This document shows positions 8,552-18,357 of a stretch of 64,000 bases of DNA, piece after piece. Every line of letters begins with the position of its first letter. The first letter of the stretch is position 1. The position numbers and the translations under genes were made by a program. This DNA is from Arthrobacter sp. 131MFCol6.1 (GTDB lineage: Bacteria > Actinomycetota > Actinomycetes > Actinomycetales > Micrococcaceae): NCBI RefSeq assembly GCF_000374925.1, contig NZ_KB895541.1, forward strand, positions 124,001-188,000. The letters run 5' to 3'. Below the pieces are notes generated by a model, which saw only the letters and a program-made list of their open reading frames with translations, was not told the DNA's origin and made no database searches.

Positions 8552-9937
8552 CTAGCCGTGGAGGGGCTTGCCCGCCAGCGCCAGATGCGCCTCGCCCAGG
8601 GATTCGTTCTGGGTGGGGTGGGCGTGGACCAGCTGGGCCACGTCCTCCGGGTAGGCTTCCCAGTTCACGATCAGCTGGGCTTCACCGATCTGCTCGCCCA
8701 TGCGGGCGCCGATCATGTGGACGCCGACCACGGGGCCGTCTTTCTGGCGGACCAGCTTGACCAGGCCGGACGTGCCCAGGATGGAGCTCTTGCCGTTGCC
8801 GGCCAGGTTGTATTCCTGGGTCTGGATCTGGTCCTCGCCGAACTTCTCCTTGGCGGCCTTCTCGCTGTAGCCGACAGTGGCGATCTCGGGCTCGGAGTAG
8901 GTGACCTTGGGGATGTTGACGTCTTCGACGATGACCGGCTTCAGGCCGGCGATCTCTTCGGCGACGAAGATACCCTGCTGGTAGCCGCGGTGGGCCAGTT
9001 GCACGCCGGGGACGATGTCGCCGACGGCGAAGATGTTGCCGACGCCGGTGTGCAGGCGCTCGTTGGTGATGACGAAGCCGCGGTCGATCGTGATCCCGGC
9101 CTCTTCGTAGCCGAGGTTCGCCGTGACAGGGCCGCGGCCGACGGCGACGAGCAGGAGGTCGGCTTCGAAGGTCTTGCCGTCCACGAGGGTGACCTTCACG
9201 CCGTCGTCGTTCTGCTCGACACCCTGGAAGAAGACTCCGGTGGAGAACTTGATGCCGCGCTTCTTGAAGGCGCGCTCGAATGCCTTGACGATCGTGGCGT
9301 CCTCGTTCGGAACCAGCGACGGGAGGCCTTCGACGATCGTGACGTCGACGCCAAAGGACTTCCAGACCGAAGCGAACTCGACGCCGATCACGCCGCCGCC
9401 CAGGATGATCGCGCTCTTGGGGATGTAGTCCATGGTGAGGGCTTCGTCGGAGGTGATGACCTTGCCGCCGATTTCCAGGCCCGGCAGCGTGCGGGAGTAG
9501 GAGCCGGTCGCGAGGACAATGTTCTTGCCCTTGTACGCGGTGCCGTTCACGACGACGGTGTCGGTGCCCTGAAGCTTGCCTTCACCCTCAATGACGGTGA
9601 TGCCCTTCTTGCCCTTGATCAGACCCTGCAGGCCTTTGAACTTGCCGGCAATGATGCCGTCCTTGTAAGCGTTGACAGCGGTGATGTCGATGCTGTCAAG
9701 GGTCACGTTGACGCCGTACTTGGCCGAGTCGCGGGCGTGGTCGGCCAGCTCTGCCGAGTGCAGCAGGGCCTTGGTGGGGATACAGCCGTTGTGGAGGCAC
9801 GTGCCGCCGAGCTTGCCCTTTTCGATGAGGCCGACGGTGAGGCCAAGCTGGACAGCACGGAGGGCGGTGGCGTAGCCGCCGCTGCCGCCGCCGAGTACCA
9901 GGATGTCGAATTCTTGCGCAGTTGCCTGATCGGCCAC
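8552..9937 (-). CDS. lpd: Dihydrolipoyl dehydrogenase (E3)
   Basis: A 461-residue FAD flavoprotein that reoxidises dihydrolipoyl groups on E2 with NAD+. Visible features are the FAD-binding Rossmann motif GGGSGG (16-21), the redox disulfide Cys47/Cys52 in GGTCLHNGCIP, a second dinucleotide motif in ILGGGVIGVEFA, and the C-terminal active-site His-Glu pair in HAHPTQNESLGEAH. The start is a GTG at 9937 preceded by GAGGGAG at seven bases. The open frame continues 15 codons further upstream, but that stretch does not look like E3. It precedes sucB, giving an E3-E2 pair with shared function. It might also reduce OsmC through lipoylated E2. Confidence 0.96.
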   Translation of the reverse strand: MADQATAQEFDILVLGGGSGGYATALRAVQLGLTVGLIEKGKLGGTCLHNGCIPTKALLHSAELADHARDSAKYGVNVTLDSIDITAVNAYKDGIIAGKFKGLQGLIKGKKGITVIEGEGKLQGTDTVVVNGTAYKGKNIVLATGSYSRTLPGLEIGGKVITSDEALTMDYIPKSAIILGGGVIGVEFASVWKSFGVDVTIVEGLPSLVPNEDATIVKAFERAFKKRGIKFSTGVFFQGVEQNDDGVKVTLVDGKTFEADLLLVAVGRGPVTANLGYEEAGITIDRGFVITNERLHTGVGNIFAVGDIVPGVQLAHRGYQQGIFVAEEIAGLKPVIVEDVNIPKVTYSEPEIATVGYSEKAAKEKFGEDQIQTQEYNLAGNGKSSILGTSGLVKLVRQKDGPVVGVHMIGARMGEQIGEAQLIVNWEAYPEDVAQLVHAHPTQNESLGEAHLALAGKPLHG

Positions 9938-10148
9938 TAAAACGCTCCCTCGCGTGAACGATGACACGAGAGTACGCATCATCTGGTCTTGGAACCTGCC
10001 TGCCGTGATTGGGCCGGGCGGTTCCCTTTCATTGGTGACTACTTCATTTGGTTCTGCTTCTGGGAAACAAGGTTTACCTTAGCGAACCACTAATACATGC
10101 TCCACCTTGCCATGGCGTTTGTGGAGCGCTTGTGTCCAGTGTCACGCG

Positions 10149-10189
10149 GCTTTGTGGCCGGGAAGGCATCGCCGCCCCGGCCACAAAGC
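10149..10189 (-). terminator. Terminator of pepA
   Basis: A perfect 14-bp stem (arms GCTTTGTGGCCGGG at 10149-10162 and its complement at 10176-10189) with a 13-base loop, 12 bases beyond the pepA stop. The rest of the 263-base gap up to lpd is AT-richer and presumably holds the lpd promoter; no clear hexamers were picked out. Confidence 0.8.
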
Positions 10190-10200
10190 TGCCGTGCGCG

Positions 10201-11727
10201 CTAGACGGCGTTGGCGAGGATGTCCTCGACGTAGGCCACCAGGGTGCGGACGGTGCAGCCCGTGCCCTGTTTGTGGTTGTAGCCGTAGGGGCTGCCGTTG
10301 TTGAACGACGGCCCGGCGATGTCGATGTGCGCCCACGGGATCTGTTCCCCGTCCTTGCCCTTGCCGACGAATTCGCGCAGGAATACGGCTGCCGTCATCA
10401 TGCCGCCGTGGCGTTCGCCGATGTTGGCGATGTCGGCGACCTGTGAGTCGAGGCTGGCCCGGAGTTCTTCCGGCAGCGGCATGGGCCAGACGAGCTCGCC
10501 GGCACGGTCCGCGGCGGTCTTGATGGCGCCGGTGAGGGAGTCGGAACCCATCACGCCGGCGGTGCGGTCGCCCAGGGCAATGAGCTGGGCGCCGGTGAGG
10601 GTTGCGACGTCGATGATGGCGTCCGGGAATTCCTGGCTGGCGGCGACGATGCCATCGGCCATGACCAGCCGCCCCTCGGCGTCGGTGTTGAGGACCTCGA
10701 CGGTCTTGCCGCCGAAGATGGTCAGCACGTCGGCGGGACGCTGCGCGGCGCCGGAAGGCATGTTCTCTGCGATGCACAGCCAGGCGGTCGCCTTGACCGG
10801 CAGGCCCAGTTCGGCGATCGCCAGGACGGTGTTCAGCACGACGGCGGCGCCTGCCATGTCGGATTTCATGTCGCCCATGCCGAGGTGCGGCTTGAGCGAG
10901 ATGCCGCCGGTGTCGAAGGTGATGCCCTTGCCCACGAGCGCGATCTTGGCGGTGGCCTTGGCGGGGGCGTATTCGACCTTTACGAGGCGCGGCTGGCGGG
11001 TGGAGCCCTTGCCGACGCCGAGGATGCCGCCGAAGCCGTCCTTCTCCAGGCGCTTCTCGTCCCAGACGGTCACCTTGACGGGCAGGCCCTTGGCCAGTTC
11101 CTTGGCGGCGTCGGCAAACGTTTCGGGGTACAGGTGGCTCGGCGGCTGGTTGACCAGCGAGCGGGTGGCGTTGACGGCCTTGCCGATCAGGGCAGCGCGC
11201 TCCAGCACGGGTGCCAGGGCCTTGTCCGCGGCGAAGTCGGTGCGGATGACGACGTTCTTCACCGGGTCCTTGAGCCCGTCCTTGGAGGACCGGAACTCCG
11301 TGTAGGAGTAGGCGCCCATCGCGGCGCCCTCGGCGACCGCCGCGACCTCGGCCAGGGTGGTCGTCGGCAGGGCCAGGGTAACGGTGGTGACGCCGGCCAG
11401 TTGGCGGACGGCCGAACCGGCGGCGCGGCGCAGGGCCTCCTCGGTGAGCGGCTGCTTCGCGGACAGCTTGCCGACGCCGGCGAGCAGCAGGATGGTGGCT
11501 CCCGCCTCGGGCAGGCCGGGCAGCCGGTGAGCCTGGTCCGCCGCGCCCGTGATGCCAAGAACGCTCAGTGACTCCGCCAGGGCCTCCGCGGCCTTGGCCG
11601 TCAGCGGATTCTCGAGCAGGACCGGACCGTCCGGACCCTGTCCGACGCCGATGACGAGGGCATCGCTGGGGGACTTCTTCAAATCCCCTGCGACTGCACT
11701 AAGTTTGACTTCACTATTCTTGACCAC
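10201..11727 (-). CDS. pepA: Leucyl aminopeptidase, M17 family
   Basis: A 508-residue cytosolic di-metal aminopeptidase that removes N-terminal residues from peptides; the family is hexameric. The M17 signature NTDAEGRL is at residues 347-354, with the metal-binding Asp and Glu. The preceding GKGITFDTGGISLKP holds the metal-binding Lys and Asp, and DMKSDMAGAA supplies another Asp ligand. The start is a GTG at 11727, with GAGGA eight bases before it. The frame stays open for 57 more codons upstream, but those codons are low-complexity and out of character. Length fits PepA. It could act on peptides made by the tricorn protease at 1.3-5 kb. Confidence 0.95.
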   Translation of the reverse strand: MVKNSEVKLSAVAGDLKKSPSDALVIGVGQGPDGPVLLENPLTAKAAEALAESLSVLGITGAADQAHRLPGLPEAGATILLLAGVGKLSAKQPLTEEALRRAAGSAVRQLAGVTTVTLALPTTTLAEVAAVAEGAAMGAYSYTEFRSSKDGLKDPVKNVVIRTDFAADKALAPVLERAALIGKAVNATRSLVNQPPSHLYPETFADAAKELAKGLPVKVTVWDEKRLEKDGFGGILGVGKGSTRQPRLVKVEYAPAKATAKIALVGKGITFDTGGISLKPHLGMGDMKSDMAGAAVVLNTVLAIAELGLPVKATAWLCIAENMPSGAAQRPADVLTIFGGKTVEVLNTDAEGRLVMADGIVAASQEFPDAIIDVATLTGAQLIALGDRTAGVMGSDSLTGAIKTAADRAGELVWPMPLPEELRASLDSQVADIANIGERHGGMMTAAVFLREFVGKGKDGEQIPWAHIDIAGPSFNNGSPYGYNHKQGTGCTVRTLVAYVEDILANAV

Positions 11728-12107
11728 GAGGACAGTCCTCAATTCTCTGTGATGGTTCTCGGTGATATTCGGCAGGAACTGCATGTTTGGCGCCCTGCCA
11801 CGGATCCCGGGGCGCCGTCGGTGTGGGACGCAACCCGGTGTCTGCAAAACAAGCCCTTGGGGCCACCACCGATCGTAGTCTCTCGACCGTGCGGACATTC
11901 AATCGAATGAGAGCTGGAGCACACCCCGGGCAGGAATTAGCCCGGGGGCCGGGGCGTTGTAGTGGTAAAGGCGTTGCCGTGCGGTGAGTGCTCCATGGCA
12001 CTGGCCGGCAGGATCTGCCTGACTGGCGGTTCTGCCTGGCACCGGCCTCGGATGACCCGAACCGCGCCCCGCTTGTCCCACCGCCGCCATCGTGAAAGGA
12101 ACACGCC
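11728..12107. other. Divergent intergenic region, pepA and PAC2 gene
   Basis: A 380-base gap between two divergent genes, so it must hold both promoters. I see no convincing coding sequence, tRNA or strong hairpin. Several short GC-rich inverted repeats occur around 11795-11820 and 11935-11960, but none has a terminator's T-run. A ribosome binding site AAAGGA (12095-12100) serves the PAC2 gene. Confidence 0.5.
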
Positions 12108-13046
12108 GTGATTGAACGGATTTCCGGCTCTTTGCTGGATCCACAGTCGCTTTATGTCCGTGATGACGCGCTGTTCTCCAGCACCGAACTGCGCGGACTC
12201 AACCTCGTCATGGGGTTCACCGGCTTCGCCGACGCCGGTCACGTGGTCCGGCAAATCACCGCTGAACTGCTGGACACGCTCGATGCCGAGATGATCGCCG
12301 AGTTCGACGCCGACCAGCTGATCGACTACCGGTCCCGGCGCCCCCAGATCAGCTTCGTCGAGGACCACCTGCAGGATTACCAGGCGCCGAGCCTGGCTCT
12401 CTACCGGTTGGTCGACGGACTGGGCAGCCCGTTCCTGCTCCTCGCGGGGTTCGAGCCGGACCTGCAATGGGAGCGTTTCGCGCGCGCCGTCGTCGGCCTC
12501 GTCGAAGAGCTCGACGTCAACCTCGTCACCTGGATCCACTCGATCCCGATGCCCGTTCCCCACACCCGGCCGGTCGGTGTGACCGTGCACGGCAACCGTC
12601 CGGAGCTGATCGAGGGAATCTCTGTCTGGAAGCCCACAGTGGAGGTGCCGGCCGCGGTGGGCCACATCCTGGAGTTGCGGCTGACGGAGGCCGGCCGGAA
12701 CATCGCCGGCTATGTGATCCACGTGCCGCATTACCTGGCCGAAGCCGAGTACCCCACGGCCGCCGTAGCCGGACTCGAGTACCTGGGCGCGGCAACCTCG
12801 CTCATGTTGCCGACCGACCGTCTGCGCGAGGCGGGACGCGAGGTGGGCCGGCAGATTGCCGAGCAGATCGAGGCATCCGAAGAGGTCCAGCAGGTGGTCT
12901 CGCGGCTGGAGACCCGATATGACGAAAAGGCCGAGGGGACGGTCAGGAGGTCGCTGCTGGCGGACGAAAACGACCAGCTCCCCAACGCCGACGCCCTTGG
13001 TGCCGCCGTCGAGGCGTACCTGGCCCGTAAAGAACCCGGCGAATAA
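12108..13046 (+). CDS. PAC2 family protein (proteasome assembly chaperone-like)
   Basis: A 312-residue PAC2 protein. The N-terminal half carries the family pattern LNLVMGFTGFADAGHVVRQI and the central LLLAGFEPDLQWERFA, followed by EELDVNLVTWIHSIPMPVPHTRP; the C-terminal third is helical and charged. Actinobacterial PAC2 proteins resemble archaeal and eukaryotic proteasome assembly factors, but their role in bacteria is not settled. The start is a GTG with AAAGGA seven bases upstream. The MFS gene follows 34 bases downstream and seems to have its own promoter. Presence of a tricorn protease and an M17 aminopeptidase in the same neighbourhood is suggestive of intracellular peptide turnover, but this is inference. 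Confidence 0.88.
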   Translation: MIERISGSLLDPQSLYVRDDALFSSTELRGLNLVMGFTGFADAGHVVRQITAELLDTLDAEMIAEFDADQLIDYRSRRPQISFVEDHLQDYQAPSLALYRLVDGLGSPFLLLAGFEPDLQWERFARAVVGLVEELDVNLVTWIHSIPMPVPHTRPVGVTVHGNRPELIEGISVWKPTVEVPAAVGHILELRLTEAGRNIAGYVIHVPHYLAEAEYPTAAVAGLEYLGAATSLMLPTDRLREAGREVGRQIAEQIEASEEVQQVVSRLETRYDEKAEGTVRRSLLADENDQLPNADALGAAVEAYLARKEPGE

Positions 13047-13068
13047 ATACTATTTATCATGAACCGGG

Positions 13069-13074
13069 CATAAT
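13069..13074 (+). promoter_or_regulatory. Candidate -10 element of a leaderless promoter, MFS gene
   Basis: CATAAT is followed by six bases and the GTG at 13081. The G-run immediately before the GTG leaves no room for a normal Shine-Dalgarno spacing. Confidence 0.45.
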
Positions 13075-13080
13075 GGGGGA

Positions 13081-14412
13081 GTGACCTCTCCCCGCGCCTG
13101 GCTGATCTGGATCGTCGGGATCTTCGCCTATCTCGTGGCGGTCAGCCAGCGGACCTCTTTCGGGGTGGTCGGGCTGGAGGCAACGGAACGCTTCCACGCC
13201 AGTGCCGCGGAGATCTCCTTCTTCACCGTGCTGCAGCTGCTGGTCTACGCGGCGCTGCAGATTCCCGTGGGCATTCTGGTGGACCGGTTCGGCTCCCGCG
13301 CCATGCTCGCCGGCGGCGGTGTCCTGATGGGACTCGGCCAGCTTCAGCTGGCATTTGCCGACAACATTCCCGGCGGAGTCCTGGGACGCGTCCTGGTGGG
13401 CGCCGGTGACGCCATGACGTTTATCTCCGTAATCCGGCTCATCCCGCTCTGGTTCGCCCCGGGGCGCGTCCCGCTTCTGACGCAGCTGACCGGCATGTCC
13501 GGTCAGCTCGGCCAGCTCTTCAGCGTGGTGCCGTTCGCCATGATCCTGCACTCCGCGGGGTGGACTCCTGCCTTCCTGACCCTCGCCGCGATGTCCGGCC
13601 TCGCCGTCGTGCTGGTCCTGATCCTGCTCCAGGACCTTCCGCCCGGGCACTCCGCGCCTGCACAGTCCCAGGGGCTGCGTGCCACCGGCATTTCGCTGGG
13701 ACACGCCTGGCGGCAACCCGGGACCCGTCTCGGGCTGTGGAGCCACTTCACCGTCCAGTTCAGCGGCACGGTCTTTGCCATGACGTGGGGCTACCCTTTC
13801 CTGATTTCGGCCGAGGGGCTGGACCGCGGCACGGTCTCGGCCCTCATGGCGCTGTACGTCGCCGCCGCCATCGCCGCCGGACCCTTGATGGGCAGGTTCG
13901 TTGCCCGGCATCCGCTGCGGCGCTCCACCATGGTGCTGCTCATTTCCGGATGCACTGCCGCCGCCTGGGCAGCGGTCCTGCTGGTGCCGGGACGCGCGCC
14001 GCTCTGGCTCCTGGCCGCGCTCGTGGTGACCCTCGCCGTCGGCGGCCCCGGCTCCATGATCGGCTTCGACTTCGCCCGGACCTTCAACCCGGCCCACCGG
14101 CTCGGCACCGCCACCGGGATCGTCAACGTGGGCGGCTTCATCGCCGCGCTGGTGTCCATCTACCTGATCGGGCTGGTGCTCGACGTCCTGCATGCCACCG
14201 GGTTCTCGCAGGGGGAGCTCTATGGCCTGGATCCGTTCCGCGTGGCACTGAGCGTGCAGTTCCTGCTGCTGGCCGGGGGAGCAGCTGCCATCATCGTGAC
14301 CCGGCGGAAGGTCCGGCGCCAGATGGCGGCCCAGGGAGTCATGGTTCCGCCCCTGCTCAAGTCCCTCGCCGAGCAGCGCAGGCTGGTCGCGGAGCGCCGC
14401 CGCACGCCCTGA
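13081..14412 (+). CDS. MFS transporter
   Basis: A 443-residue major facilitator with about 12 hydrophobic segments. Segment 1 is WLIWIVGIFAYLVAVSQRTSFGVVG. The loop after TM2 contains the MFS motif-A-like GILVDRFGSRAML. A longer cytoplasmic loop follows TM6 (about residues 180-205). The C-terminus is short, basic and hydrophilic (RRKVRRQMAAQGV). The family is set by topology and motif; substrate and direction of transport cannot be told. The start is a GTG that directly follows a -10-like hexamer, so translation is probably leaderless. It stands alone, between the PAC2 and DUF4192 genes on the same strand. Confidence 0.88.
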   Translation: MTSPRAWLIWIVGIFAYLVAVSQRTSFGVVGLEATERFHASAAEISFFTVLQLLVYAALQIPVGILVDRFGSRAMLAGGGVLMGLGQLQLAFADNIPGGVLGRVLVGAGDAMTFISVIRLIPLWFAPGRVPLLTQLTGMSGQLGQLFSVVPFAMILHSAGWTPAFLTLAAMSGLAVVLVLILLQDLPPGHSAPAQSQGLRATGISLGHAWRQPGTRLGLWSHFTVQFSGTVFAMTWGYPFLISAEGLDRGTVSALMALYVAAAIAAGPLMGRFVARHPLRRSTMVLLISGCTAAAWAAVLLVPGRAPLWLLAALVVTLAVGGPGSMIGFDFARTFNPAHRLGTATGIVNVGGFIAALVSIYLIGLVLDVLHATGFSQGELYGLDPFRVALSVQFLLLAGGAAAIIVTRRKVRRQMAAQGVMVPPLLKSLAEQRRLVAERRRTP

Positions 14413-14551
14413 GCCGTTCGTTTGGCAGATTCGGGTGGTTCTGCGGGGAGCCCTTCGGCGTTCGGGTGTCATGCGCCTATTCACGATGGGTTATCCACAT
14501 AGCGCAATCCGGTACTGCCGCCGGGAACCCGGCCGCCGCGAAGCTGGGCTT

Positions 14552-16006
14552 ATGACAGCTCCCGATCACCTGAAAATAACCGGCCCCGAAGACATCCTGG
14601 GCTTCATCCCGCACTCCCTCGGTTACTGGCCGGAACACAGCCTCGTGGCCATGACCTTGCAAGGCAAACGCCTTGGAGCCACCTTGCGCGTCGACCTCCC
14701 CGTGCCCGGAGGCGGCTCAGGCCGGAGGGACATGCTGGCCGGCTTCGCGCGAAACGTCGTGACCTATCTGCAGGCGGACGACGCGGCTGACGGTTCGCTG
14801 CTGGCCTTCTTCACTGATGCCGATGCCGATGCTGACGCTGGCACGGACGCTGACAGCGCCGGAGACGGCAATCCGTGGGCGGCCCTGCTCAAGGAACTCG
14901 AGCTTGCCCTCGAGGCAGCCGGATTGCCCGTGAGGGACGCCTGGATTATCGGTACTAAGTTCTGGCGCAACGCGCACTGCAGCGACCCGGAATGCTGTGG
15001 GATGCCCGGCCGGCCGGTCGAGCAGATCAGGAACAGCAGGCTCAACGCCGAGATGGTCTACCGCGGCAGCAGCGTCGGCGCCGTCCCCGGCGCTCAAGGG
15101 ACCACCCCGGCGGCGCTGCCCGTCGACCCCGCGGTGAGCCTTGCCGAGTGCGGCTGGGCGGAGCAATTCGCCCCGCGACGGCGGGACCGGGCCCAATTCG
15201 ACCAGGTCCTCGATGTCTGGACGATGGCCCTGCAGGCCGCCATTGGCCCGGAGCAGGTTGCTGTCCCCACCCCGGGTGACGCGGCCCAGGGTGCCGTCCC
15301 CGACGCCGGGACCACCGGTTCCGGGGCGCCCGATCCCAGGACCGCGGGCCGGTCCCTGCAGCTGTCGCCGGAACTCGCCGGCTATCTGCGGGCCAGCCTG
15401 TGCATTCCGTCATGGCGGGACGCGGTGCTGGTGATGACCGCAGCCGGACGGTCCGCGGCCGAACGCGGCGCTGAGGACTTCGGCATGTTCGACCCGGACC
15501 TCGGGTCCGCCGTCTTGCCTGGAAACATGGCCGCCTCACGGCCCGGACCGACGCCCAGCCCCCTGCCGGGTCCAATGTCCGGCCGCACTTCCTCTTCCAG
15601 GTCCGTGCCGCGGACGCCGCTGCCGGACGCGTCCGCCCGCGGAGGCCCCGCCGCTGGCGCCGTGCCGGCTGCCGAGGCTGTTCCCGGTTACGGGGAAGTC
15701 CTGCTCGGACTGGCGCCGTCGGTCCCGGACTGGACCCTGATGGTCGGCCTCGAGCGGGTCCTTGAACGGCTCGGCGGTCTTGGTGACGGGGAGCCAACGG
15801 CAGCCGCCGTGACGGCACGGGGCTGGATCGAATGGTGCCGTGGCCGGGGCTCCTACGCCGACGCGCTCTACCGCCAGGCCTTGCAGGGCCACCCGGGGTA
15901 CAGGCTCGCAGAATTGCTGGCAGAGCTTGGCCGGCGCGGCACCCTTTGCGGCTGGGCTGCCAGGCGGGAGGCGGCCTGGCAGAAGTTTGCCCCGGACGCG
16001 GCATGA
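14552..16006 (+). CDS. DUF4192 domain-containing protein
   Basis: A 484-residue protein recognised by its N-terminal DUF4192 pattern DILGFIPHSLGYWPEHSLV, a conserved opening in actinobacteria, often encoded next to sigA as here. A region around residues 315-400 is rich in Pro, Gly, Ala and Ser and looks disordered. The C-terminal part (about 410-484) is helical and ends in RRGTLCGWAARREAAWQKF. No signal peptide or membrane segment is present. An open frame extends 39 codons upstream, but the DUF begins right after the ATG at 14552. The ribosome binding site is weak. Function unknown. Confidence 0.85.
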   Translation: MTAPDHLKITGPEDILGFIPHSLGYWPEHSLVAMTLQGKRLGATLRVDLPVPGGGSGRRDMLAGFARNVVTYLQADDAADGSLLAFFTDADADADAGTDADSAGDGNPWAALLKELELALEAAGLPVRDAWIIGTKFWRNAHCSDPECCGMPGRPVEQIRNSRLNAEMVYRGSSVGAVPGAQGTTPAALPVDPAVSLAECGWAEQFAPRRRDRAQFDQVLDVWTMALQAAIGPEQVAVPTPGDAAQGAVPDAGTTGSGAPDPRTAGRSLQLSPELAGYLRASLCIPSWRDAVLVMTAAGRSAAERGAEDFGMFDPDLGSAVLPGNMAASRPGPTPSPLPGPMSGRTSSSRSVPRTPLPDASARGGPAAGAVPAAEAVPGYGEVLLGLAPSVPDWTLMVGLERVLERLGGLGDGEPTAAAVTARGWIEWCRGRGSYADALYRQALQGHPGYRLAELLAELGRRGTLCGWAARREAAWQKFAPDAA

Positions 16007-16290
16007 GGTCCTGACGCGGCGGGCGAAGCCGCCGCGATATCGACGACCCGGCGTCGCGAAAGGCACCCGGCCTGAAAACCGTGAGACAATGGTTGCCGAG
16101 ACCCGGTTGGGTCCGTGTATCAAGTGCCCTAAATGTCCCTTGGAAACGGGGAACATTAAGGCCGCCCCAGCAGTTCTACTAAGTGGCTCTGCTGGTCGTG
16201 GTTGCACCTGATGTTGAACACGGACTTGACAGGGTCATAGTGGTGTTGCCCGTATGGTGATTCCGCAGACCGCAGCTAGAAAGGTTTTCA

Positions 16291-17628
<1,338 letters not shown>

Positions 17629-17662
17629 GCGCCACTGGTCACAGGCCAAGCAAAAGTTCACA

Positions 17663-17727
17663 GCAACGCGGGGTCCCTTCCCGCCCGTCCTCACCGGAGG
17701 AACGGGCCGGAAGGGACCCCGCGTTGC
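17663..17727 (+). terminator. Terminator of sigA
   Basis: Perfect 19-bp arms (17663-17681 and 17709-17727) with a 27-base loop, 35 bases after the sigA stop, followed by TTTT. Confidence 0.9.
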
Positions 17728-17795
17728 TTTTGGCCGCCGCAGCCGGGTGCACGGCACTTAACCGAACCGGCACCTGACGAAACGGCACATAACGA

Positions 17796-17828
17796 ATCAG
17801 GGCCCCTCCGGTATGGAGGGGCCCTGAT
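17796..17828 (-). terminator. Terminator of the DUF7455-type gene
   Basis: Perfect 14-bp stem (17796-17809 with 17815-17828) and a five-base loop, 57 bases after the stop of the small zinc-ribbon gene on the minus strand. It could also act as a second terminator for sigA. Confidence 0.8.
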
Positions 17829-17885
17829 GCAATGGTCCCAGGTCGCCCGGAACCCTGTGGGATGCCGGGCCGAAACCGGAGCGGT

Positions 17886-18107
17886 CTAGTCGACCGGAAC
17901 CGGGGCCTTCTGGTGAAGGCGGTCAGTCTCATCATGCCAGTCTGAACTGAGCGGCTTGAGTGTCGGTTCTACGGCGCGTGCGTGGTGGCCGCAGAAAAGA
18001 AGCTCACCGCCGGAGGCACCGAGAACAACTCGGACATATGCCTGTGCTCCGCAACGATCGCACCGGTCTGCGGCGGTCAGTGTGCGGTCCGCAACTGCTG
18101 TTGTCAT
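17886..18107 (-). CDS. Small zinc-ribbon protein (DUF7455-like)
   Basis: A 73-residue protein with a CDRCG pair near residue 15 and a CGHHA pair about 24 residues later, a CxxC...CxxH zinc-ribbon arrangement. The beta-like stretch between them is AYVRVVLGASGGELLFC. Such small proteins are widely conserved in actinobacteria beside sigA and the second gyrB-like gene. The ATG at 18107 has a full AAGGAGG six bases upstream, which is strong for this window and suggests high expression. An AT-rich promoter-like stretch (TATATAGGTATACC on the minus strand, near 18130) precedes it. Function unknown; zinc binding is inferred. Confidence 0.85.
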   Translation of the reverse strand: MTTAVADRTLTAADRCDRCGAQAYVRVVLGASGGELLFCGHHARAVEPTLKPLSSDWHDETDRLHQKAPVPVD

Positions 18108-18357
18108 GTTCGGCCTCCTTAGTAGATCGGTATACCTATATAACCAGCATTCGGGGCCAAACCATGGCACGGATGGCCTACTTTCGCTGTCCGCGTATCA
18201 CGTCTCAGTAACGGCGAGGGGCCGGAGAGTCCCCGCGGGGAGTGGCAAGCGGTGGATCACCCGGAGTCCGACTAACCTAGGAAGAGCGTCAAATTCTGTG
18301 ACTGCCGCCTGCGCACGCTGCGGTGGCCGTCCCGATCCTGTAAGGAGTTCACGACCC

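Noticed and set aside
8465..9940. Long plus-strand open frame opposite lpd
   Set aside because: It lies entirely antisense to a clear dihydrolipoyl dehydrogenase, with Asp/Gly/Val-biased nonsense-like composition.
10040..10110. Iron-box-like stretch upstream of lpd
   Set aside because: Only scattered TTAGC/AACC fragments without a real dyad.
16226..16258. TTGACA ... TATGGT as the sigA promoter
   Set aside because: The two hexamers are 21 bases apart, too far for a standard sigma-70 promoter.
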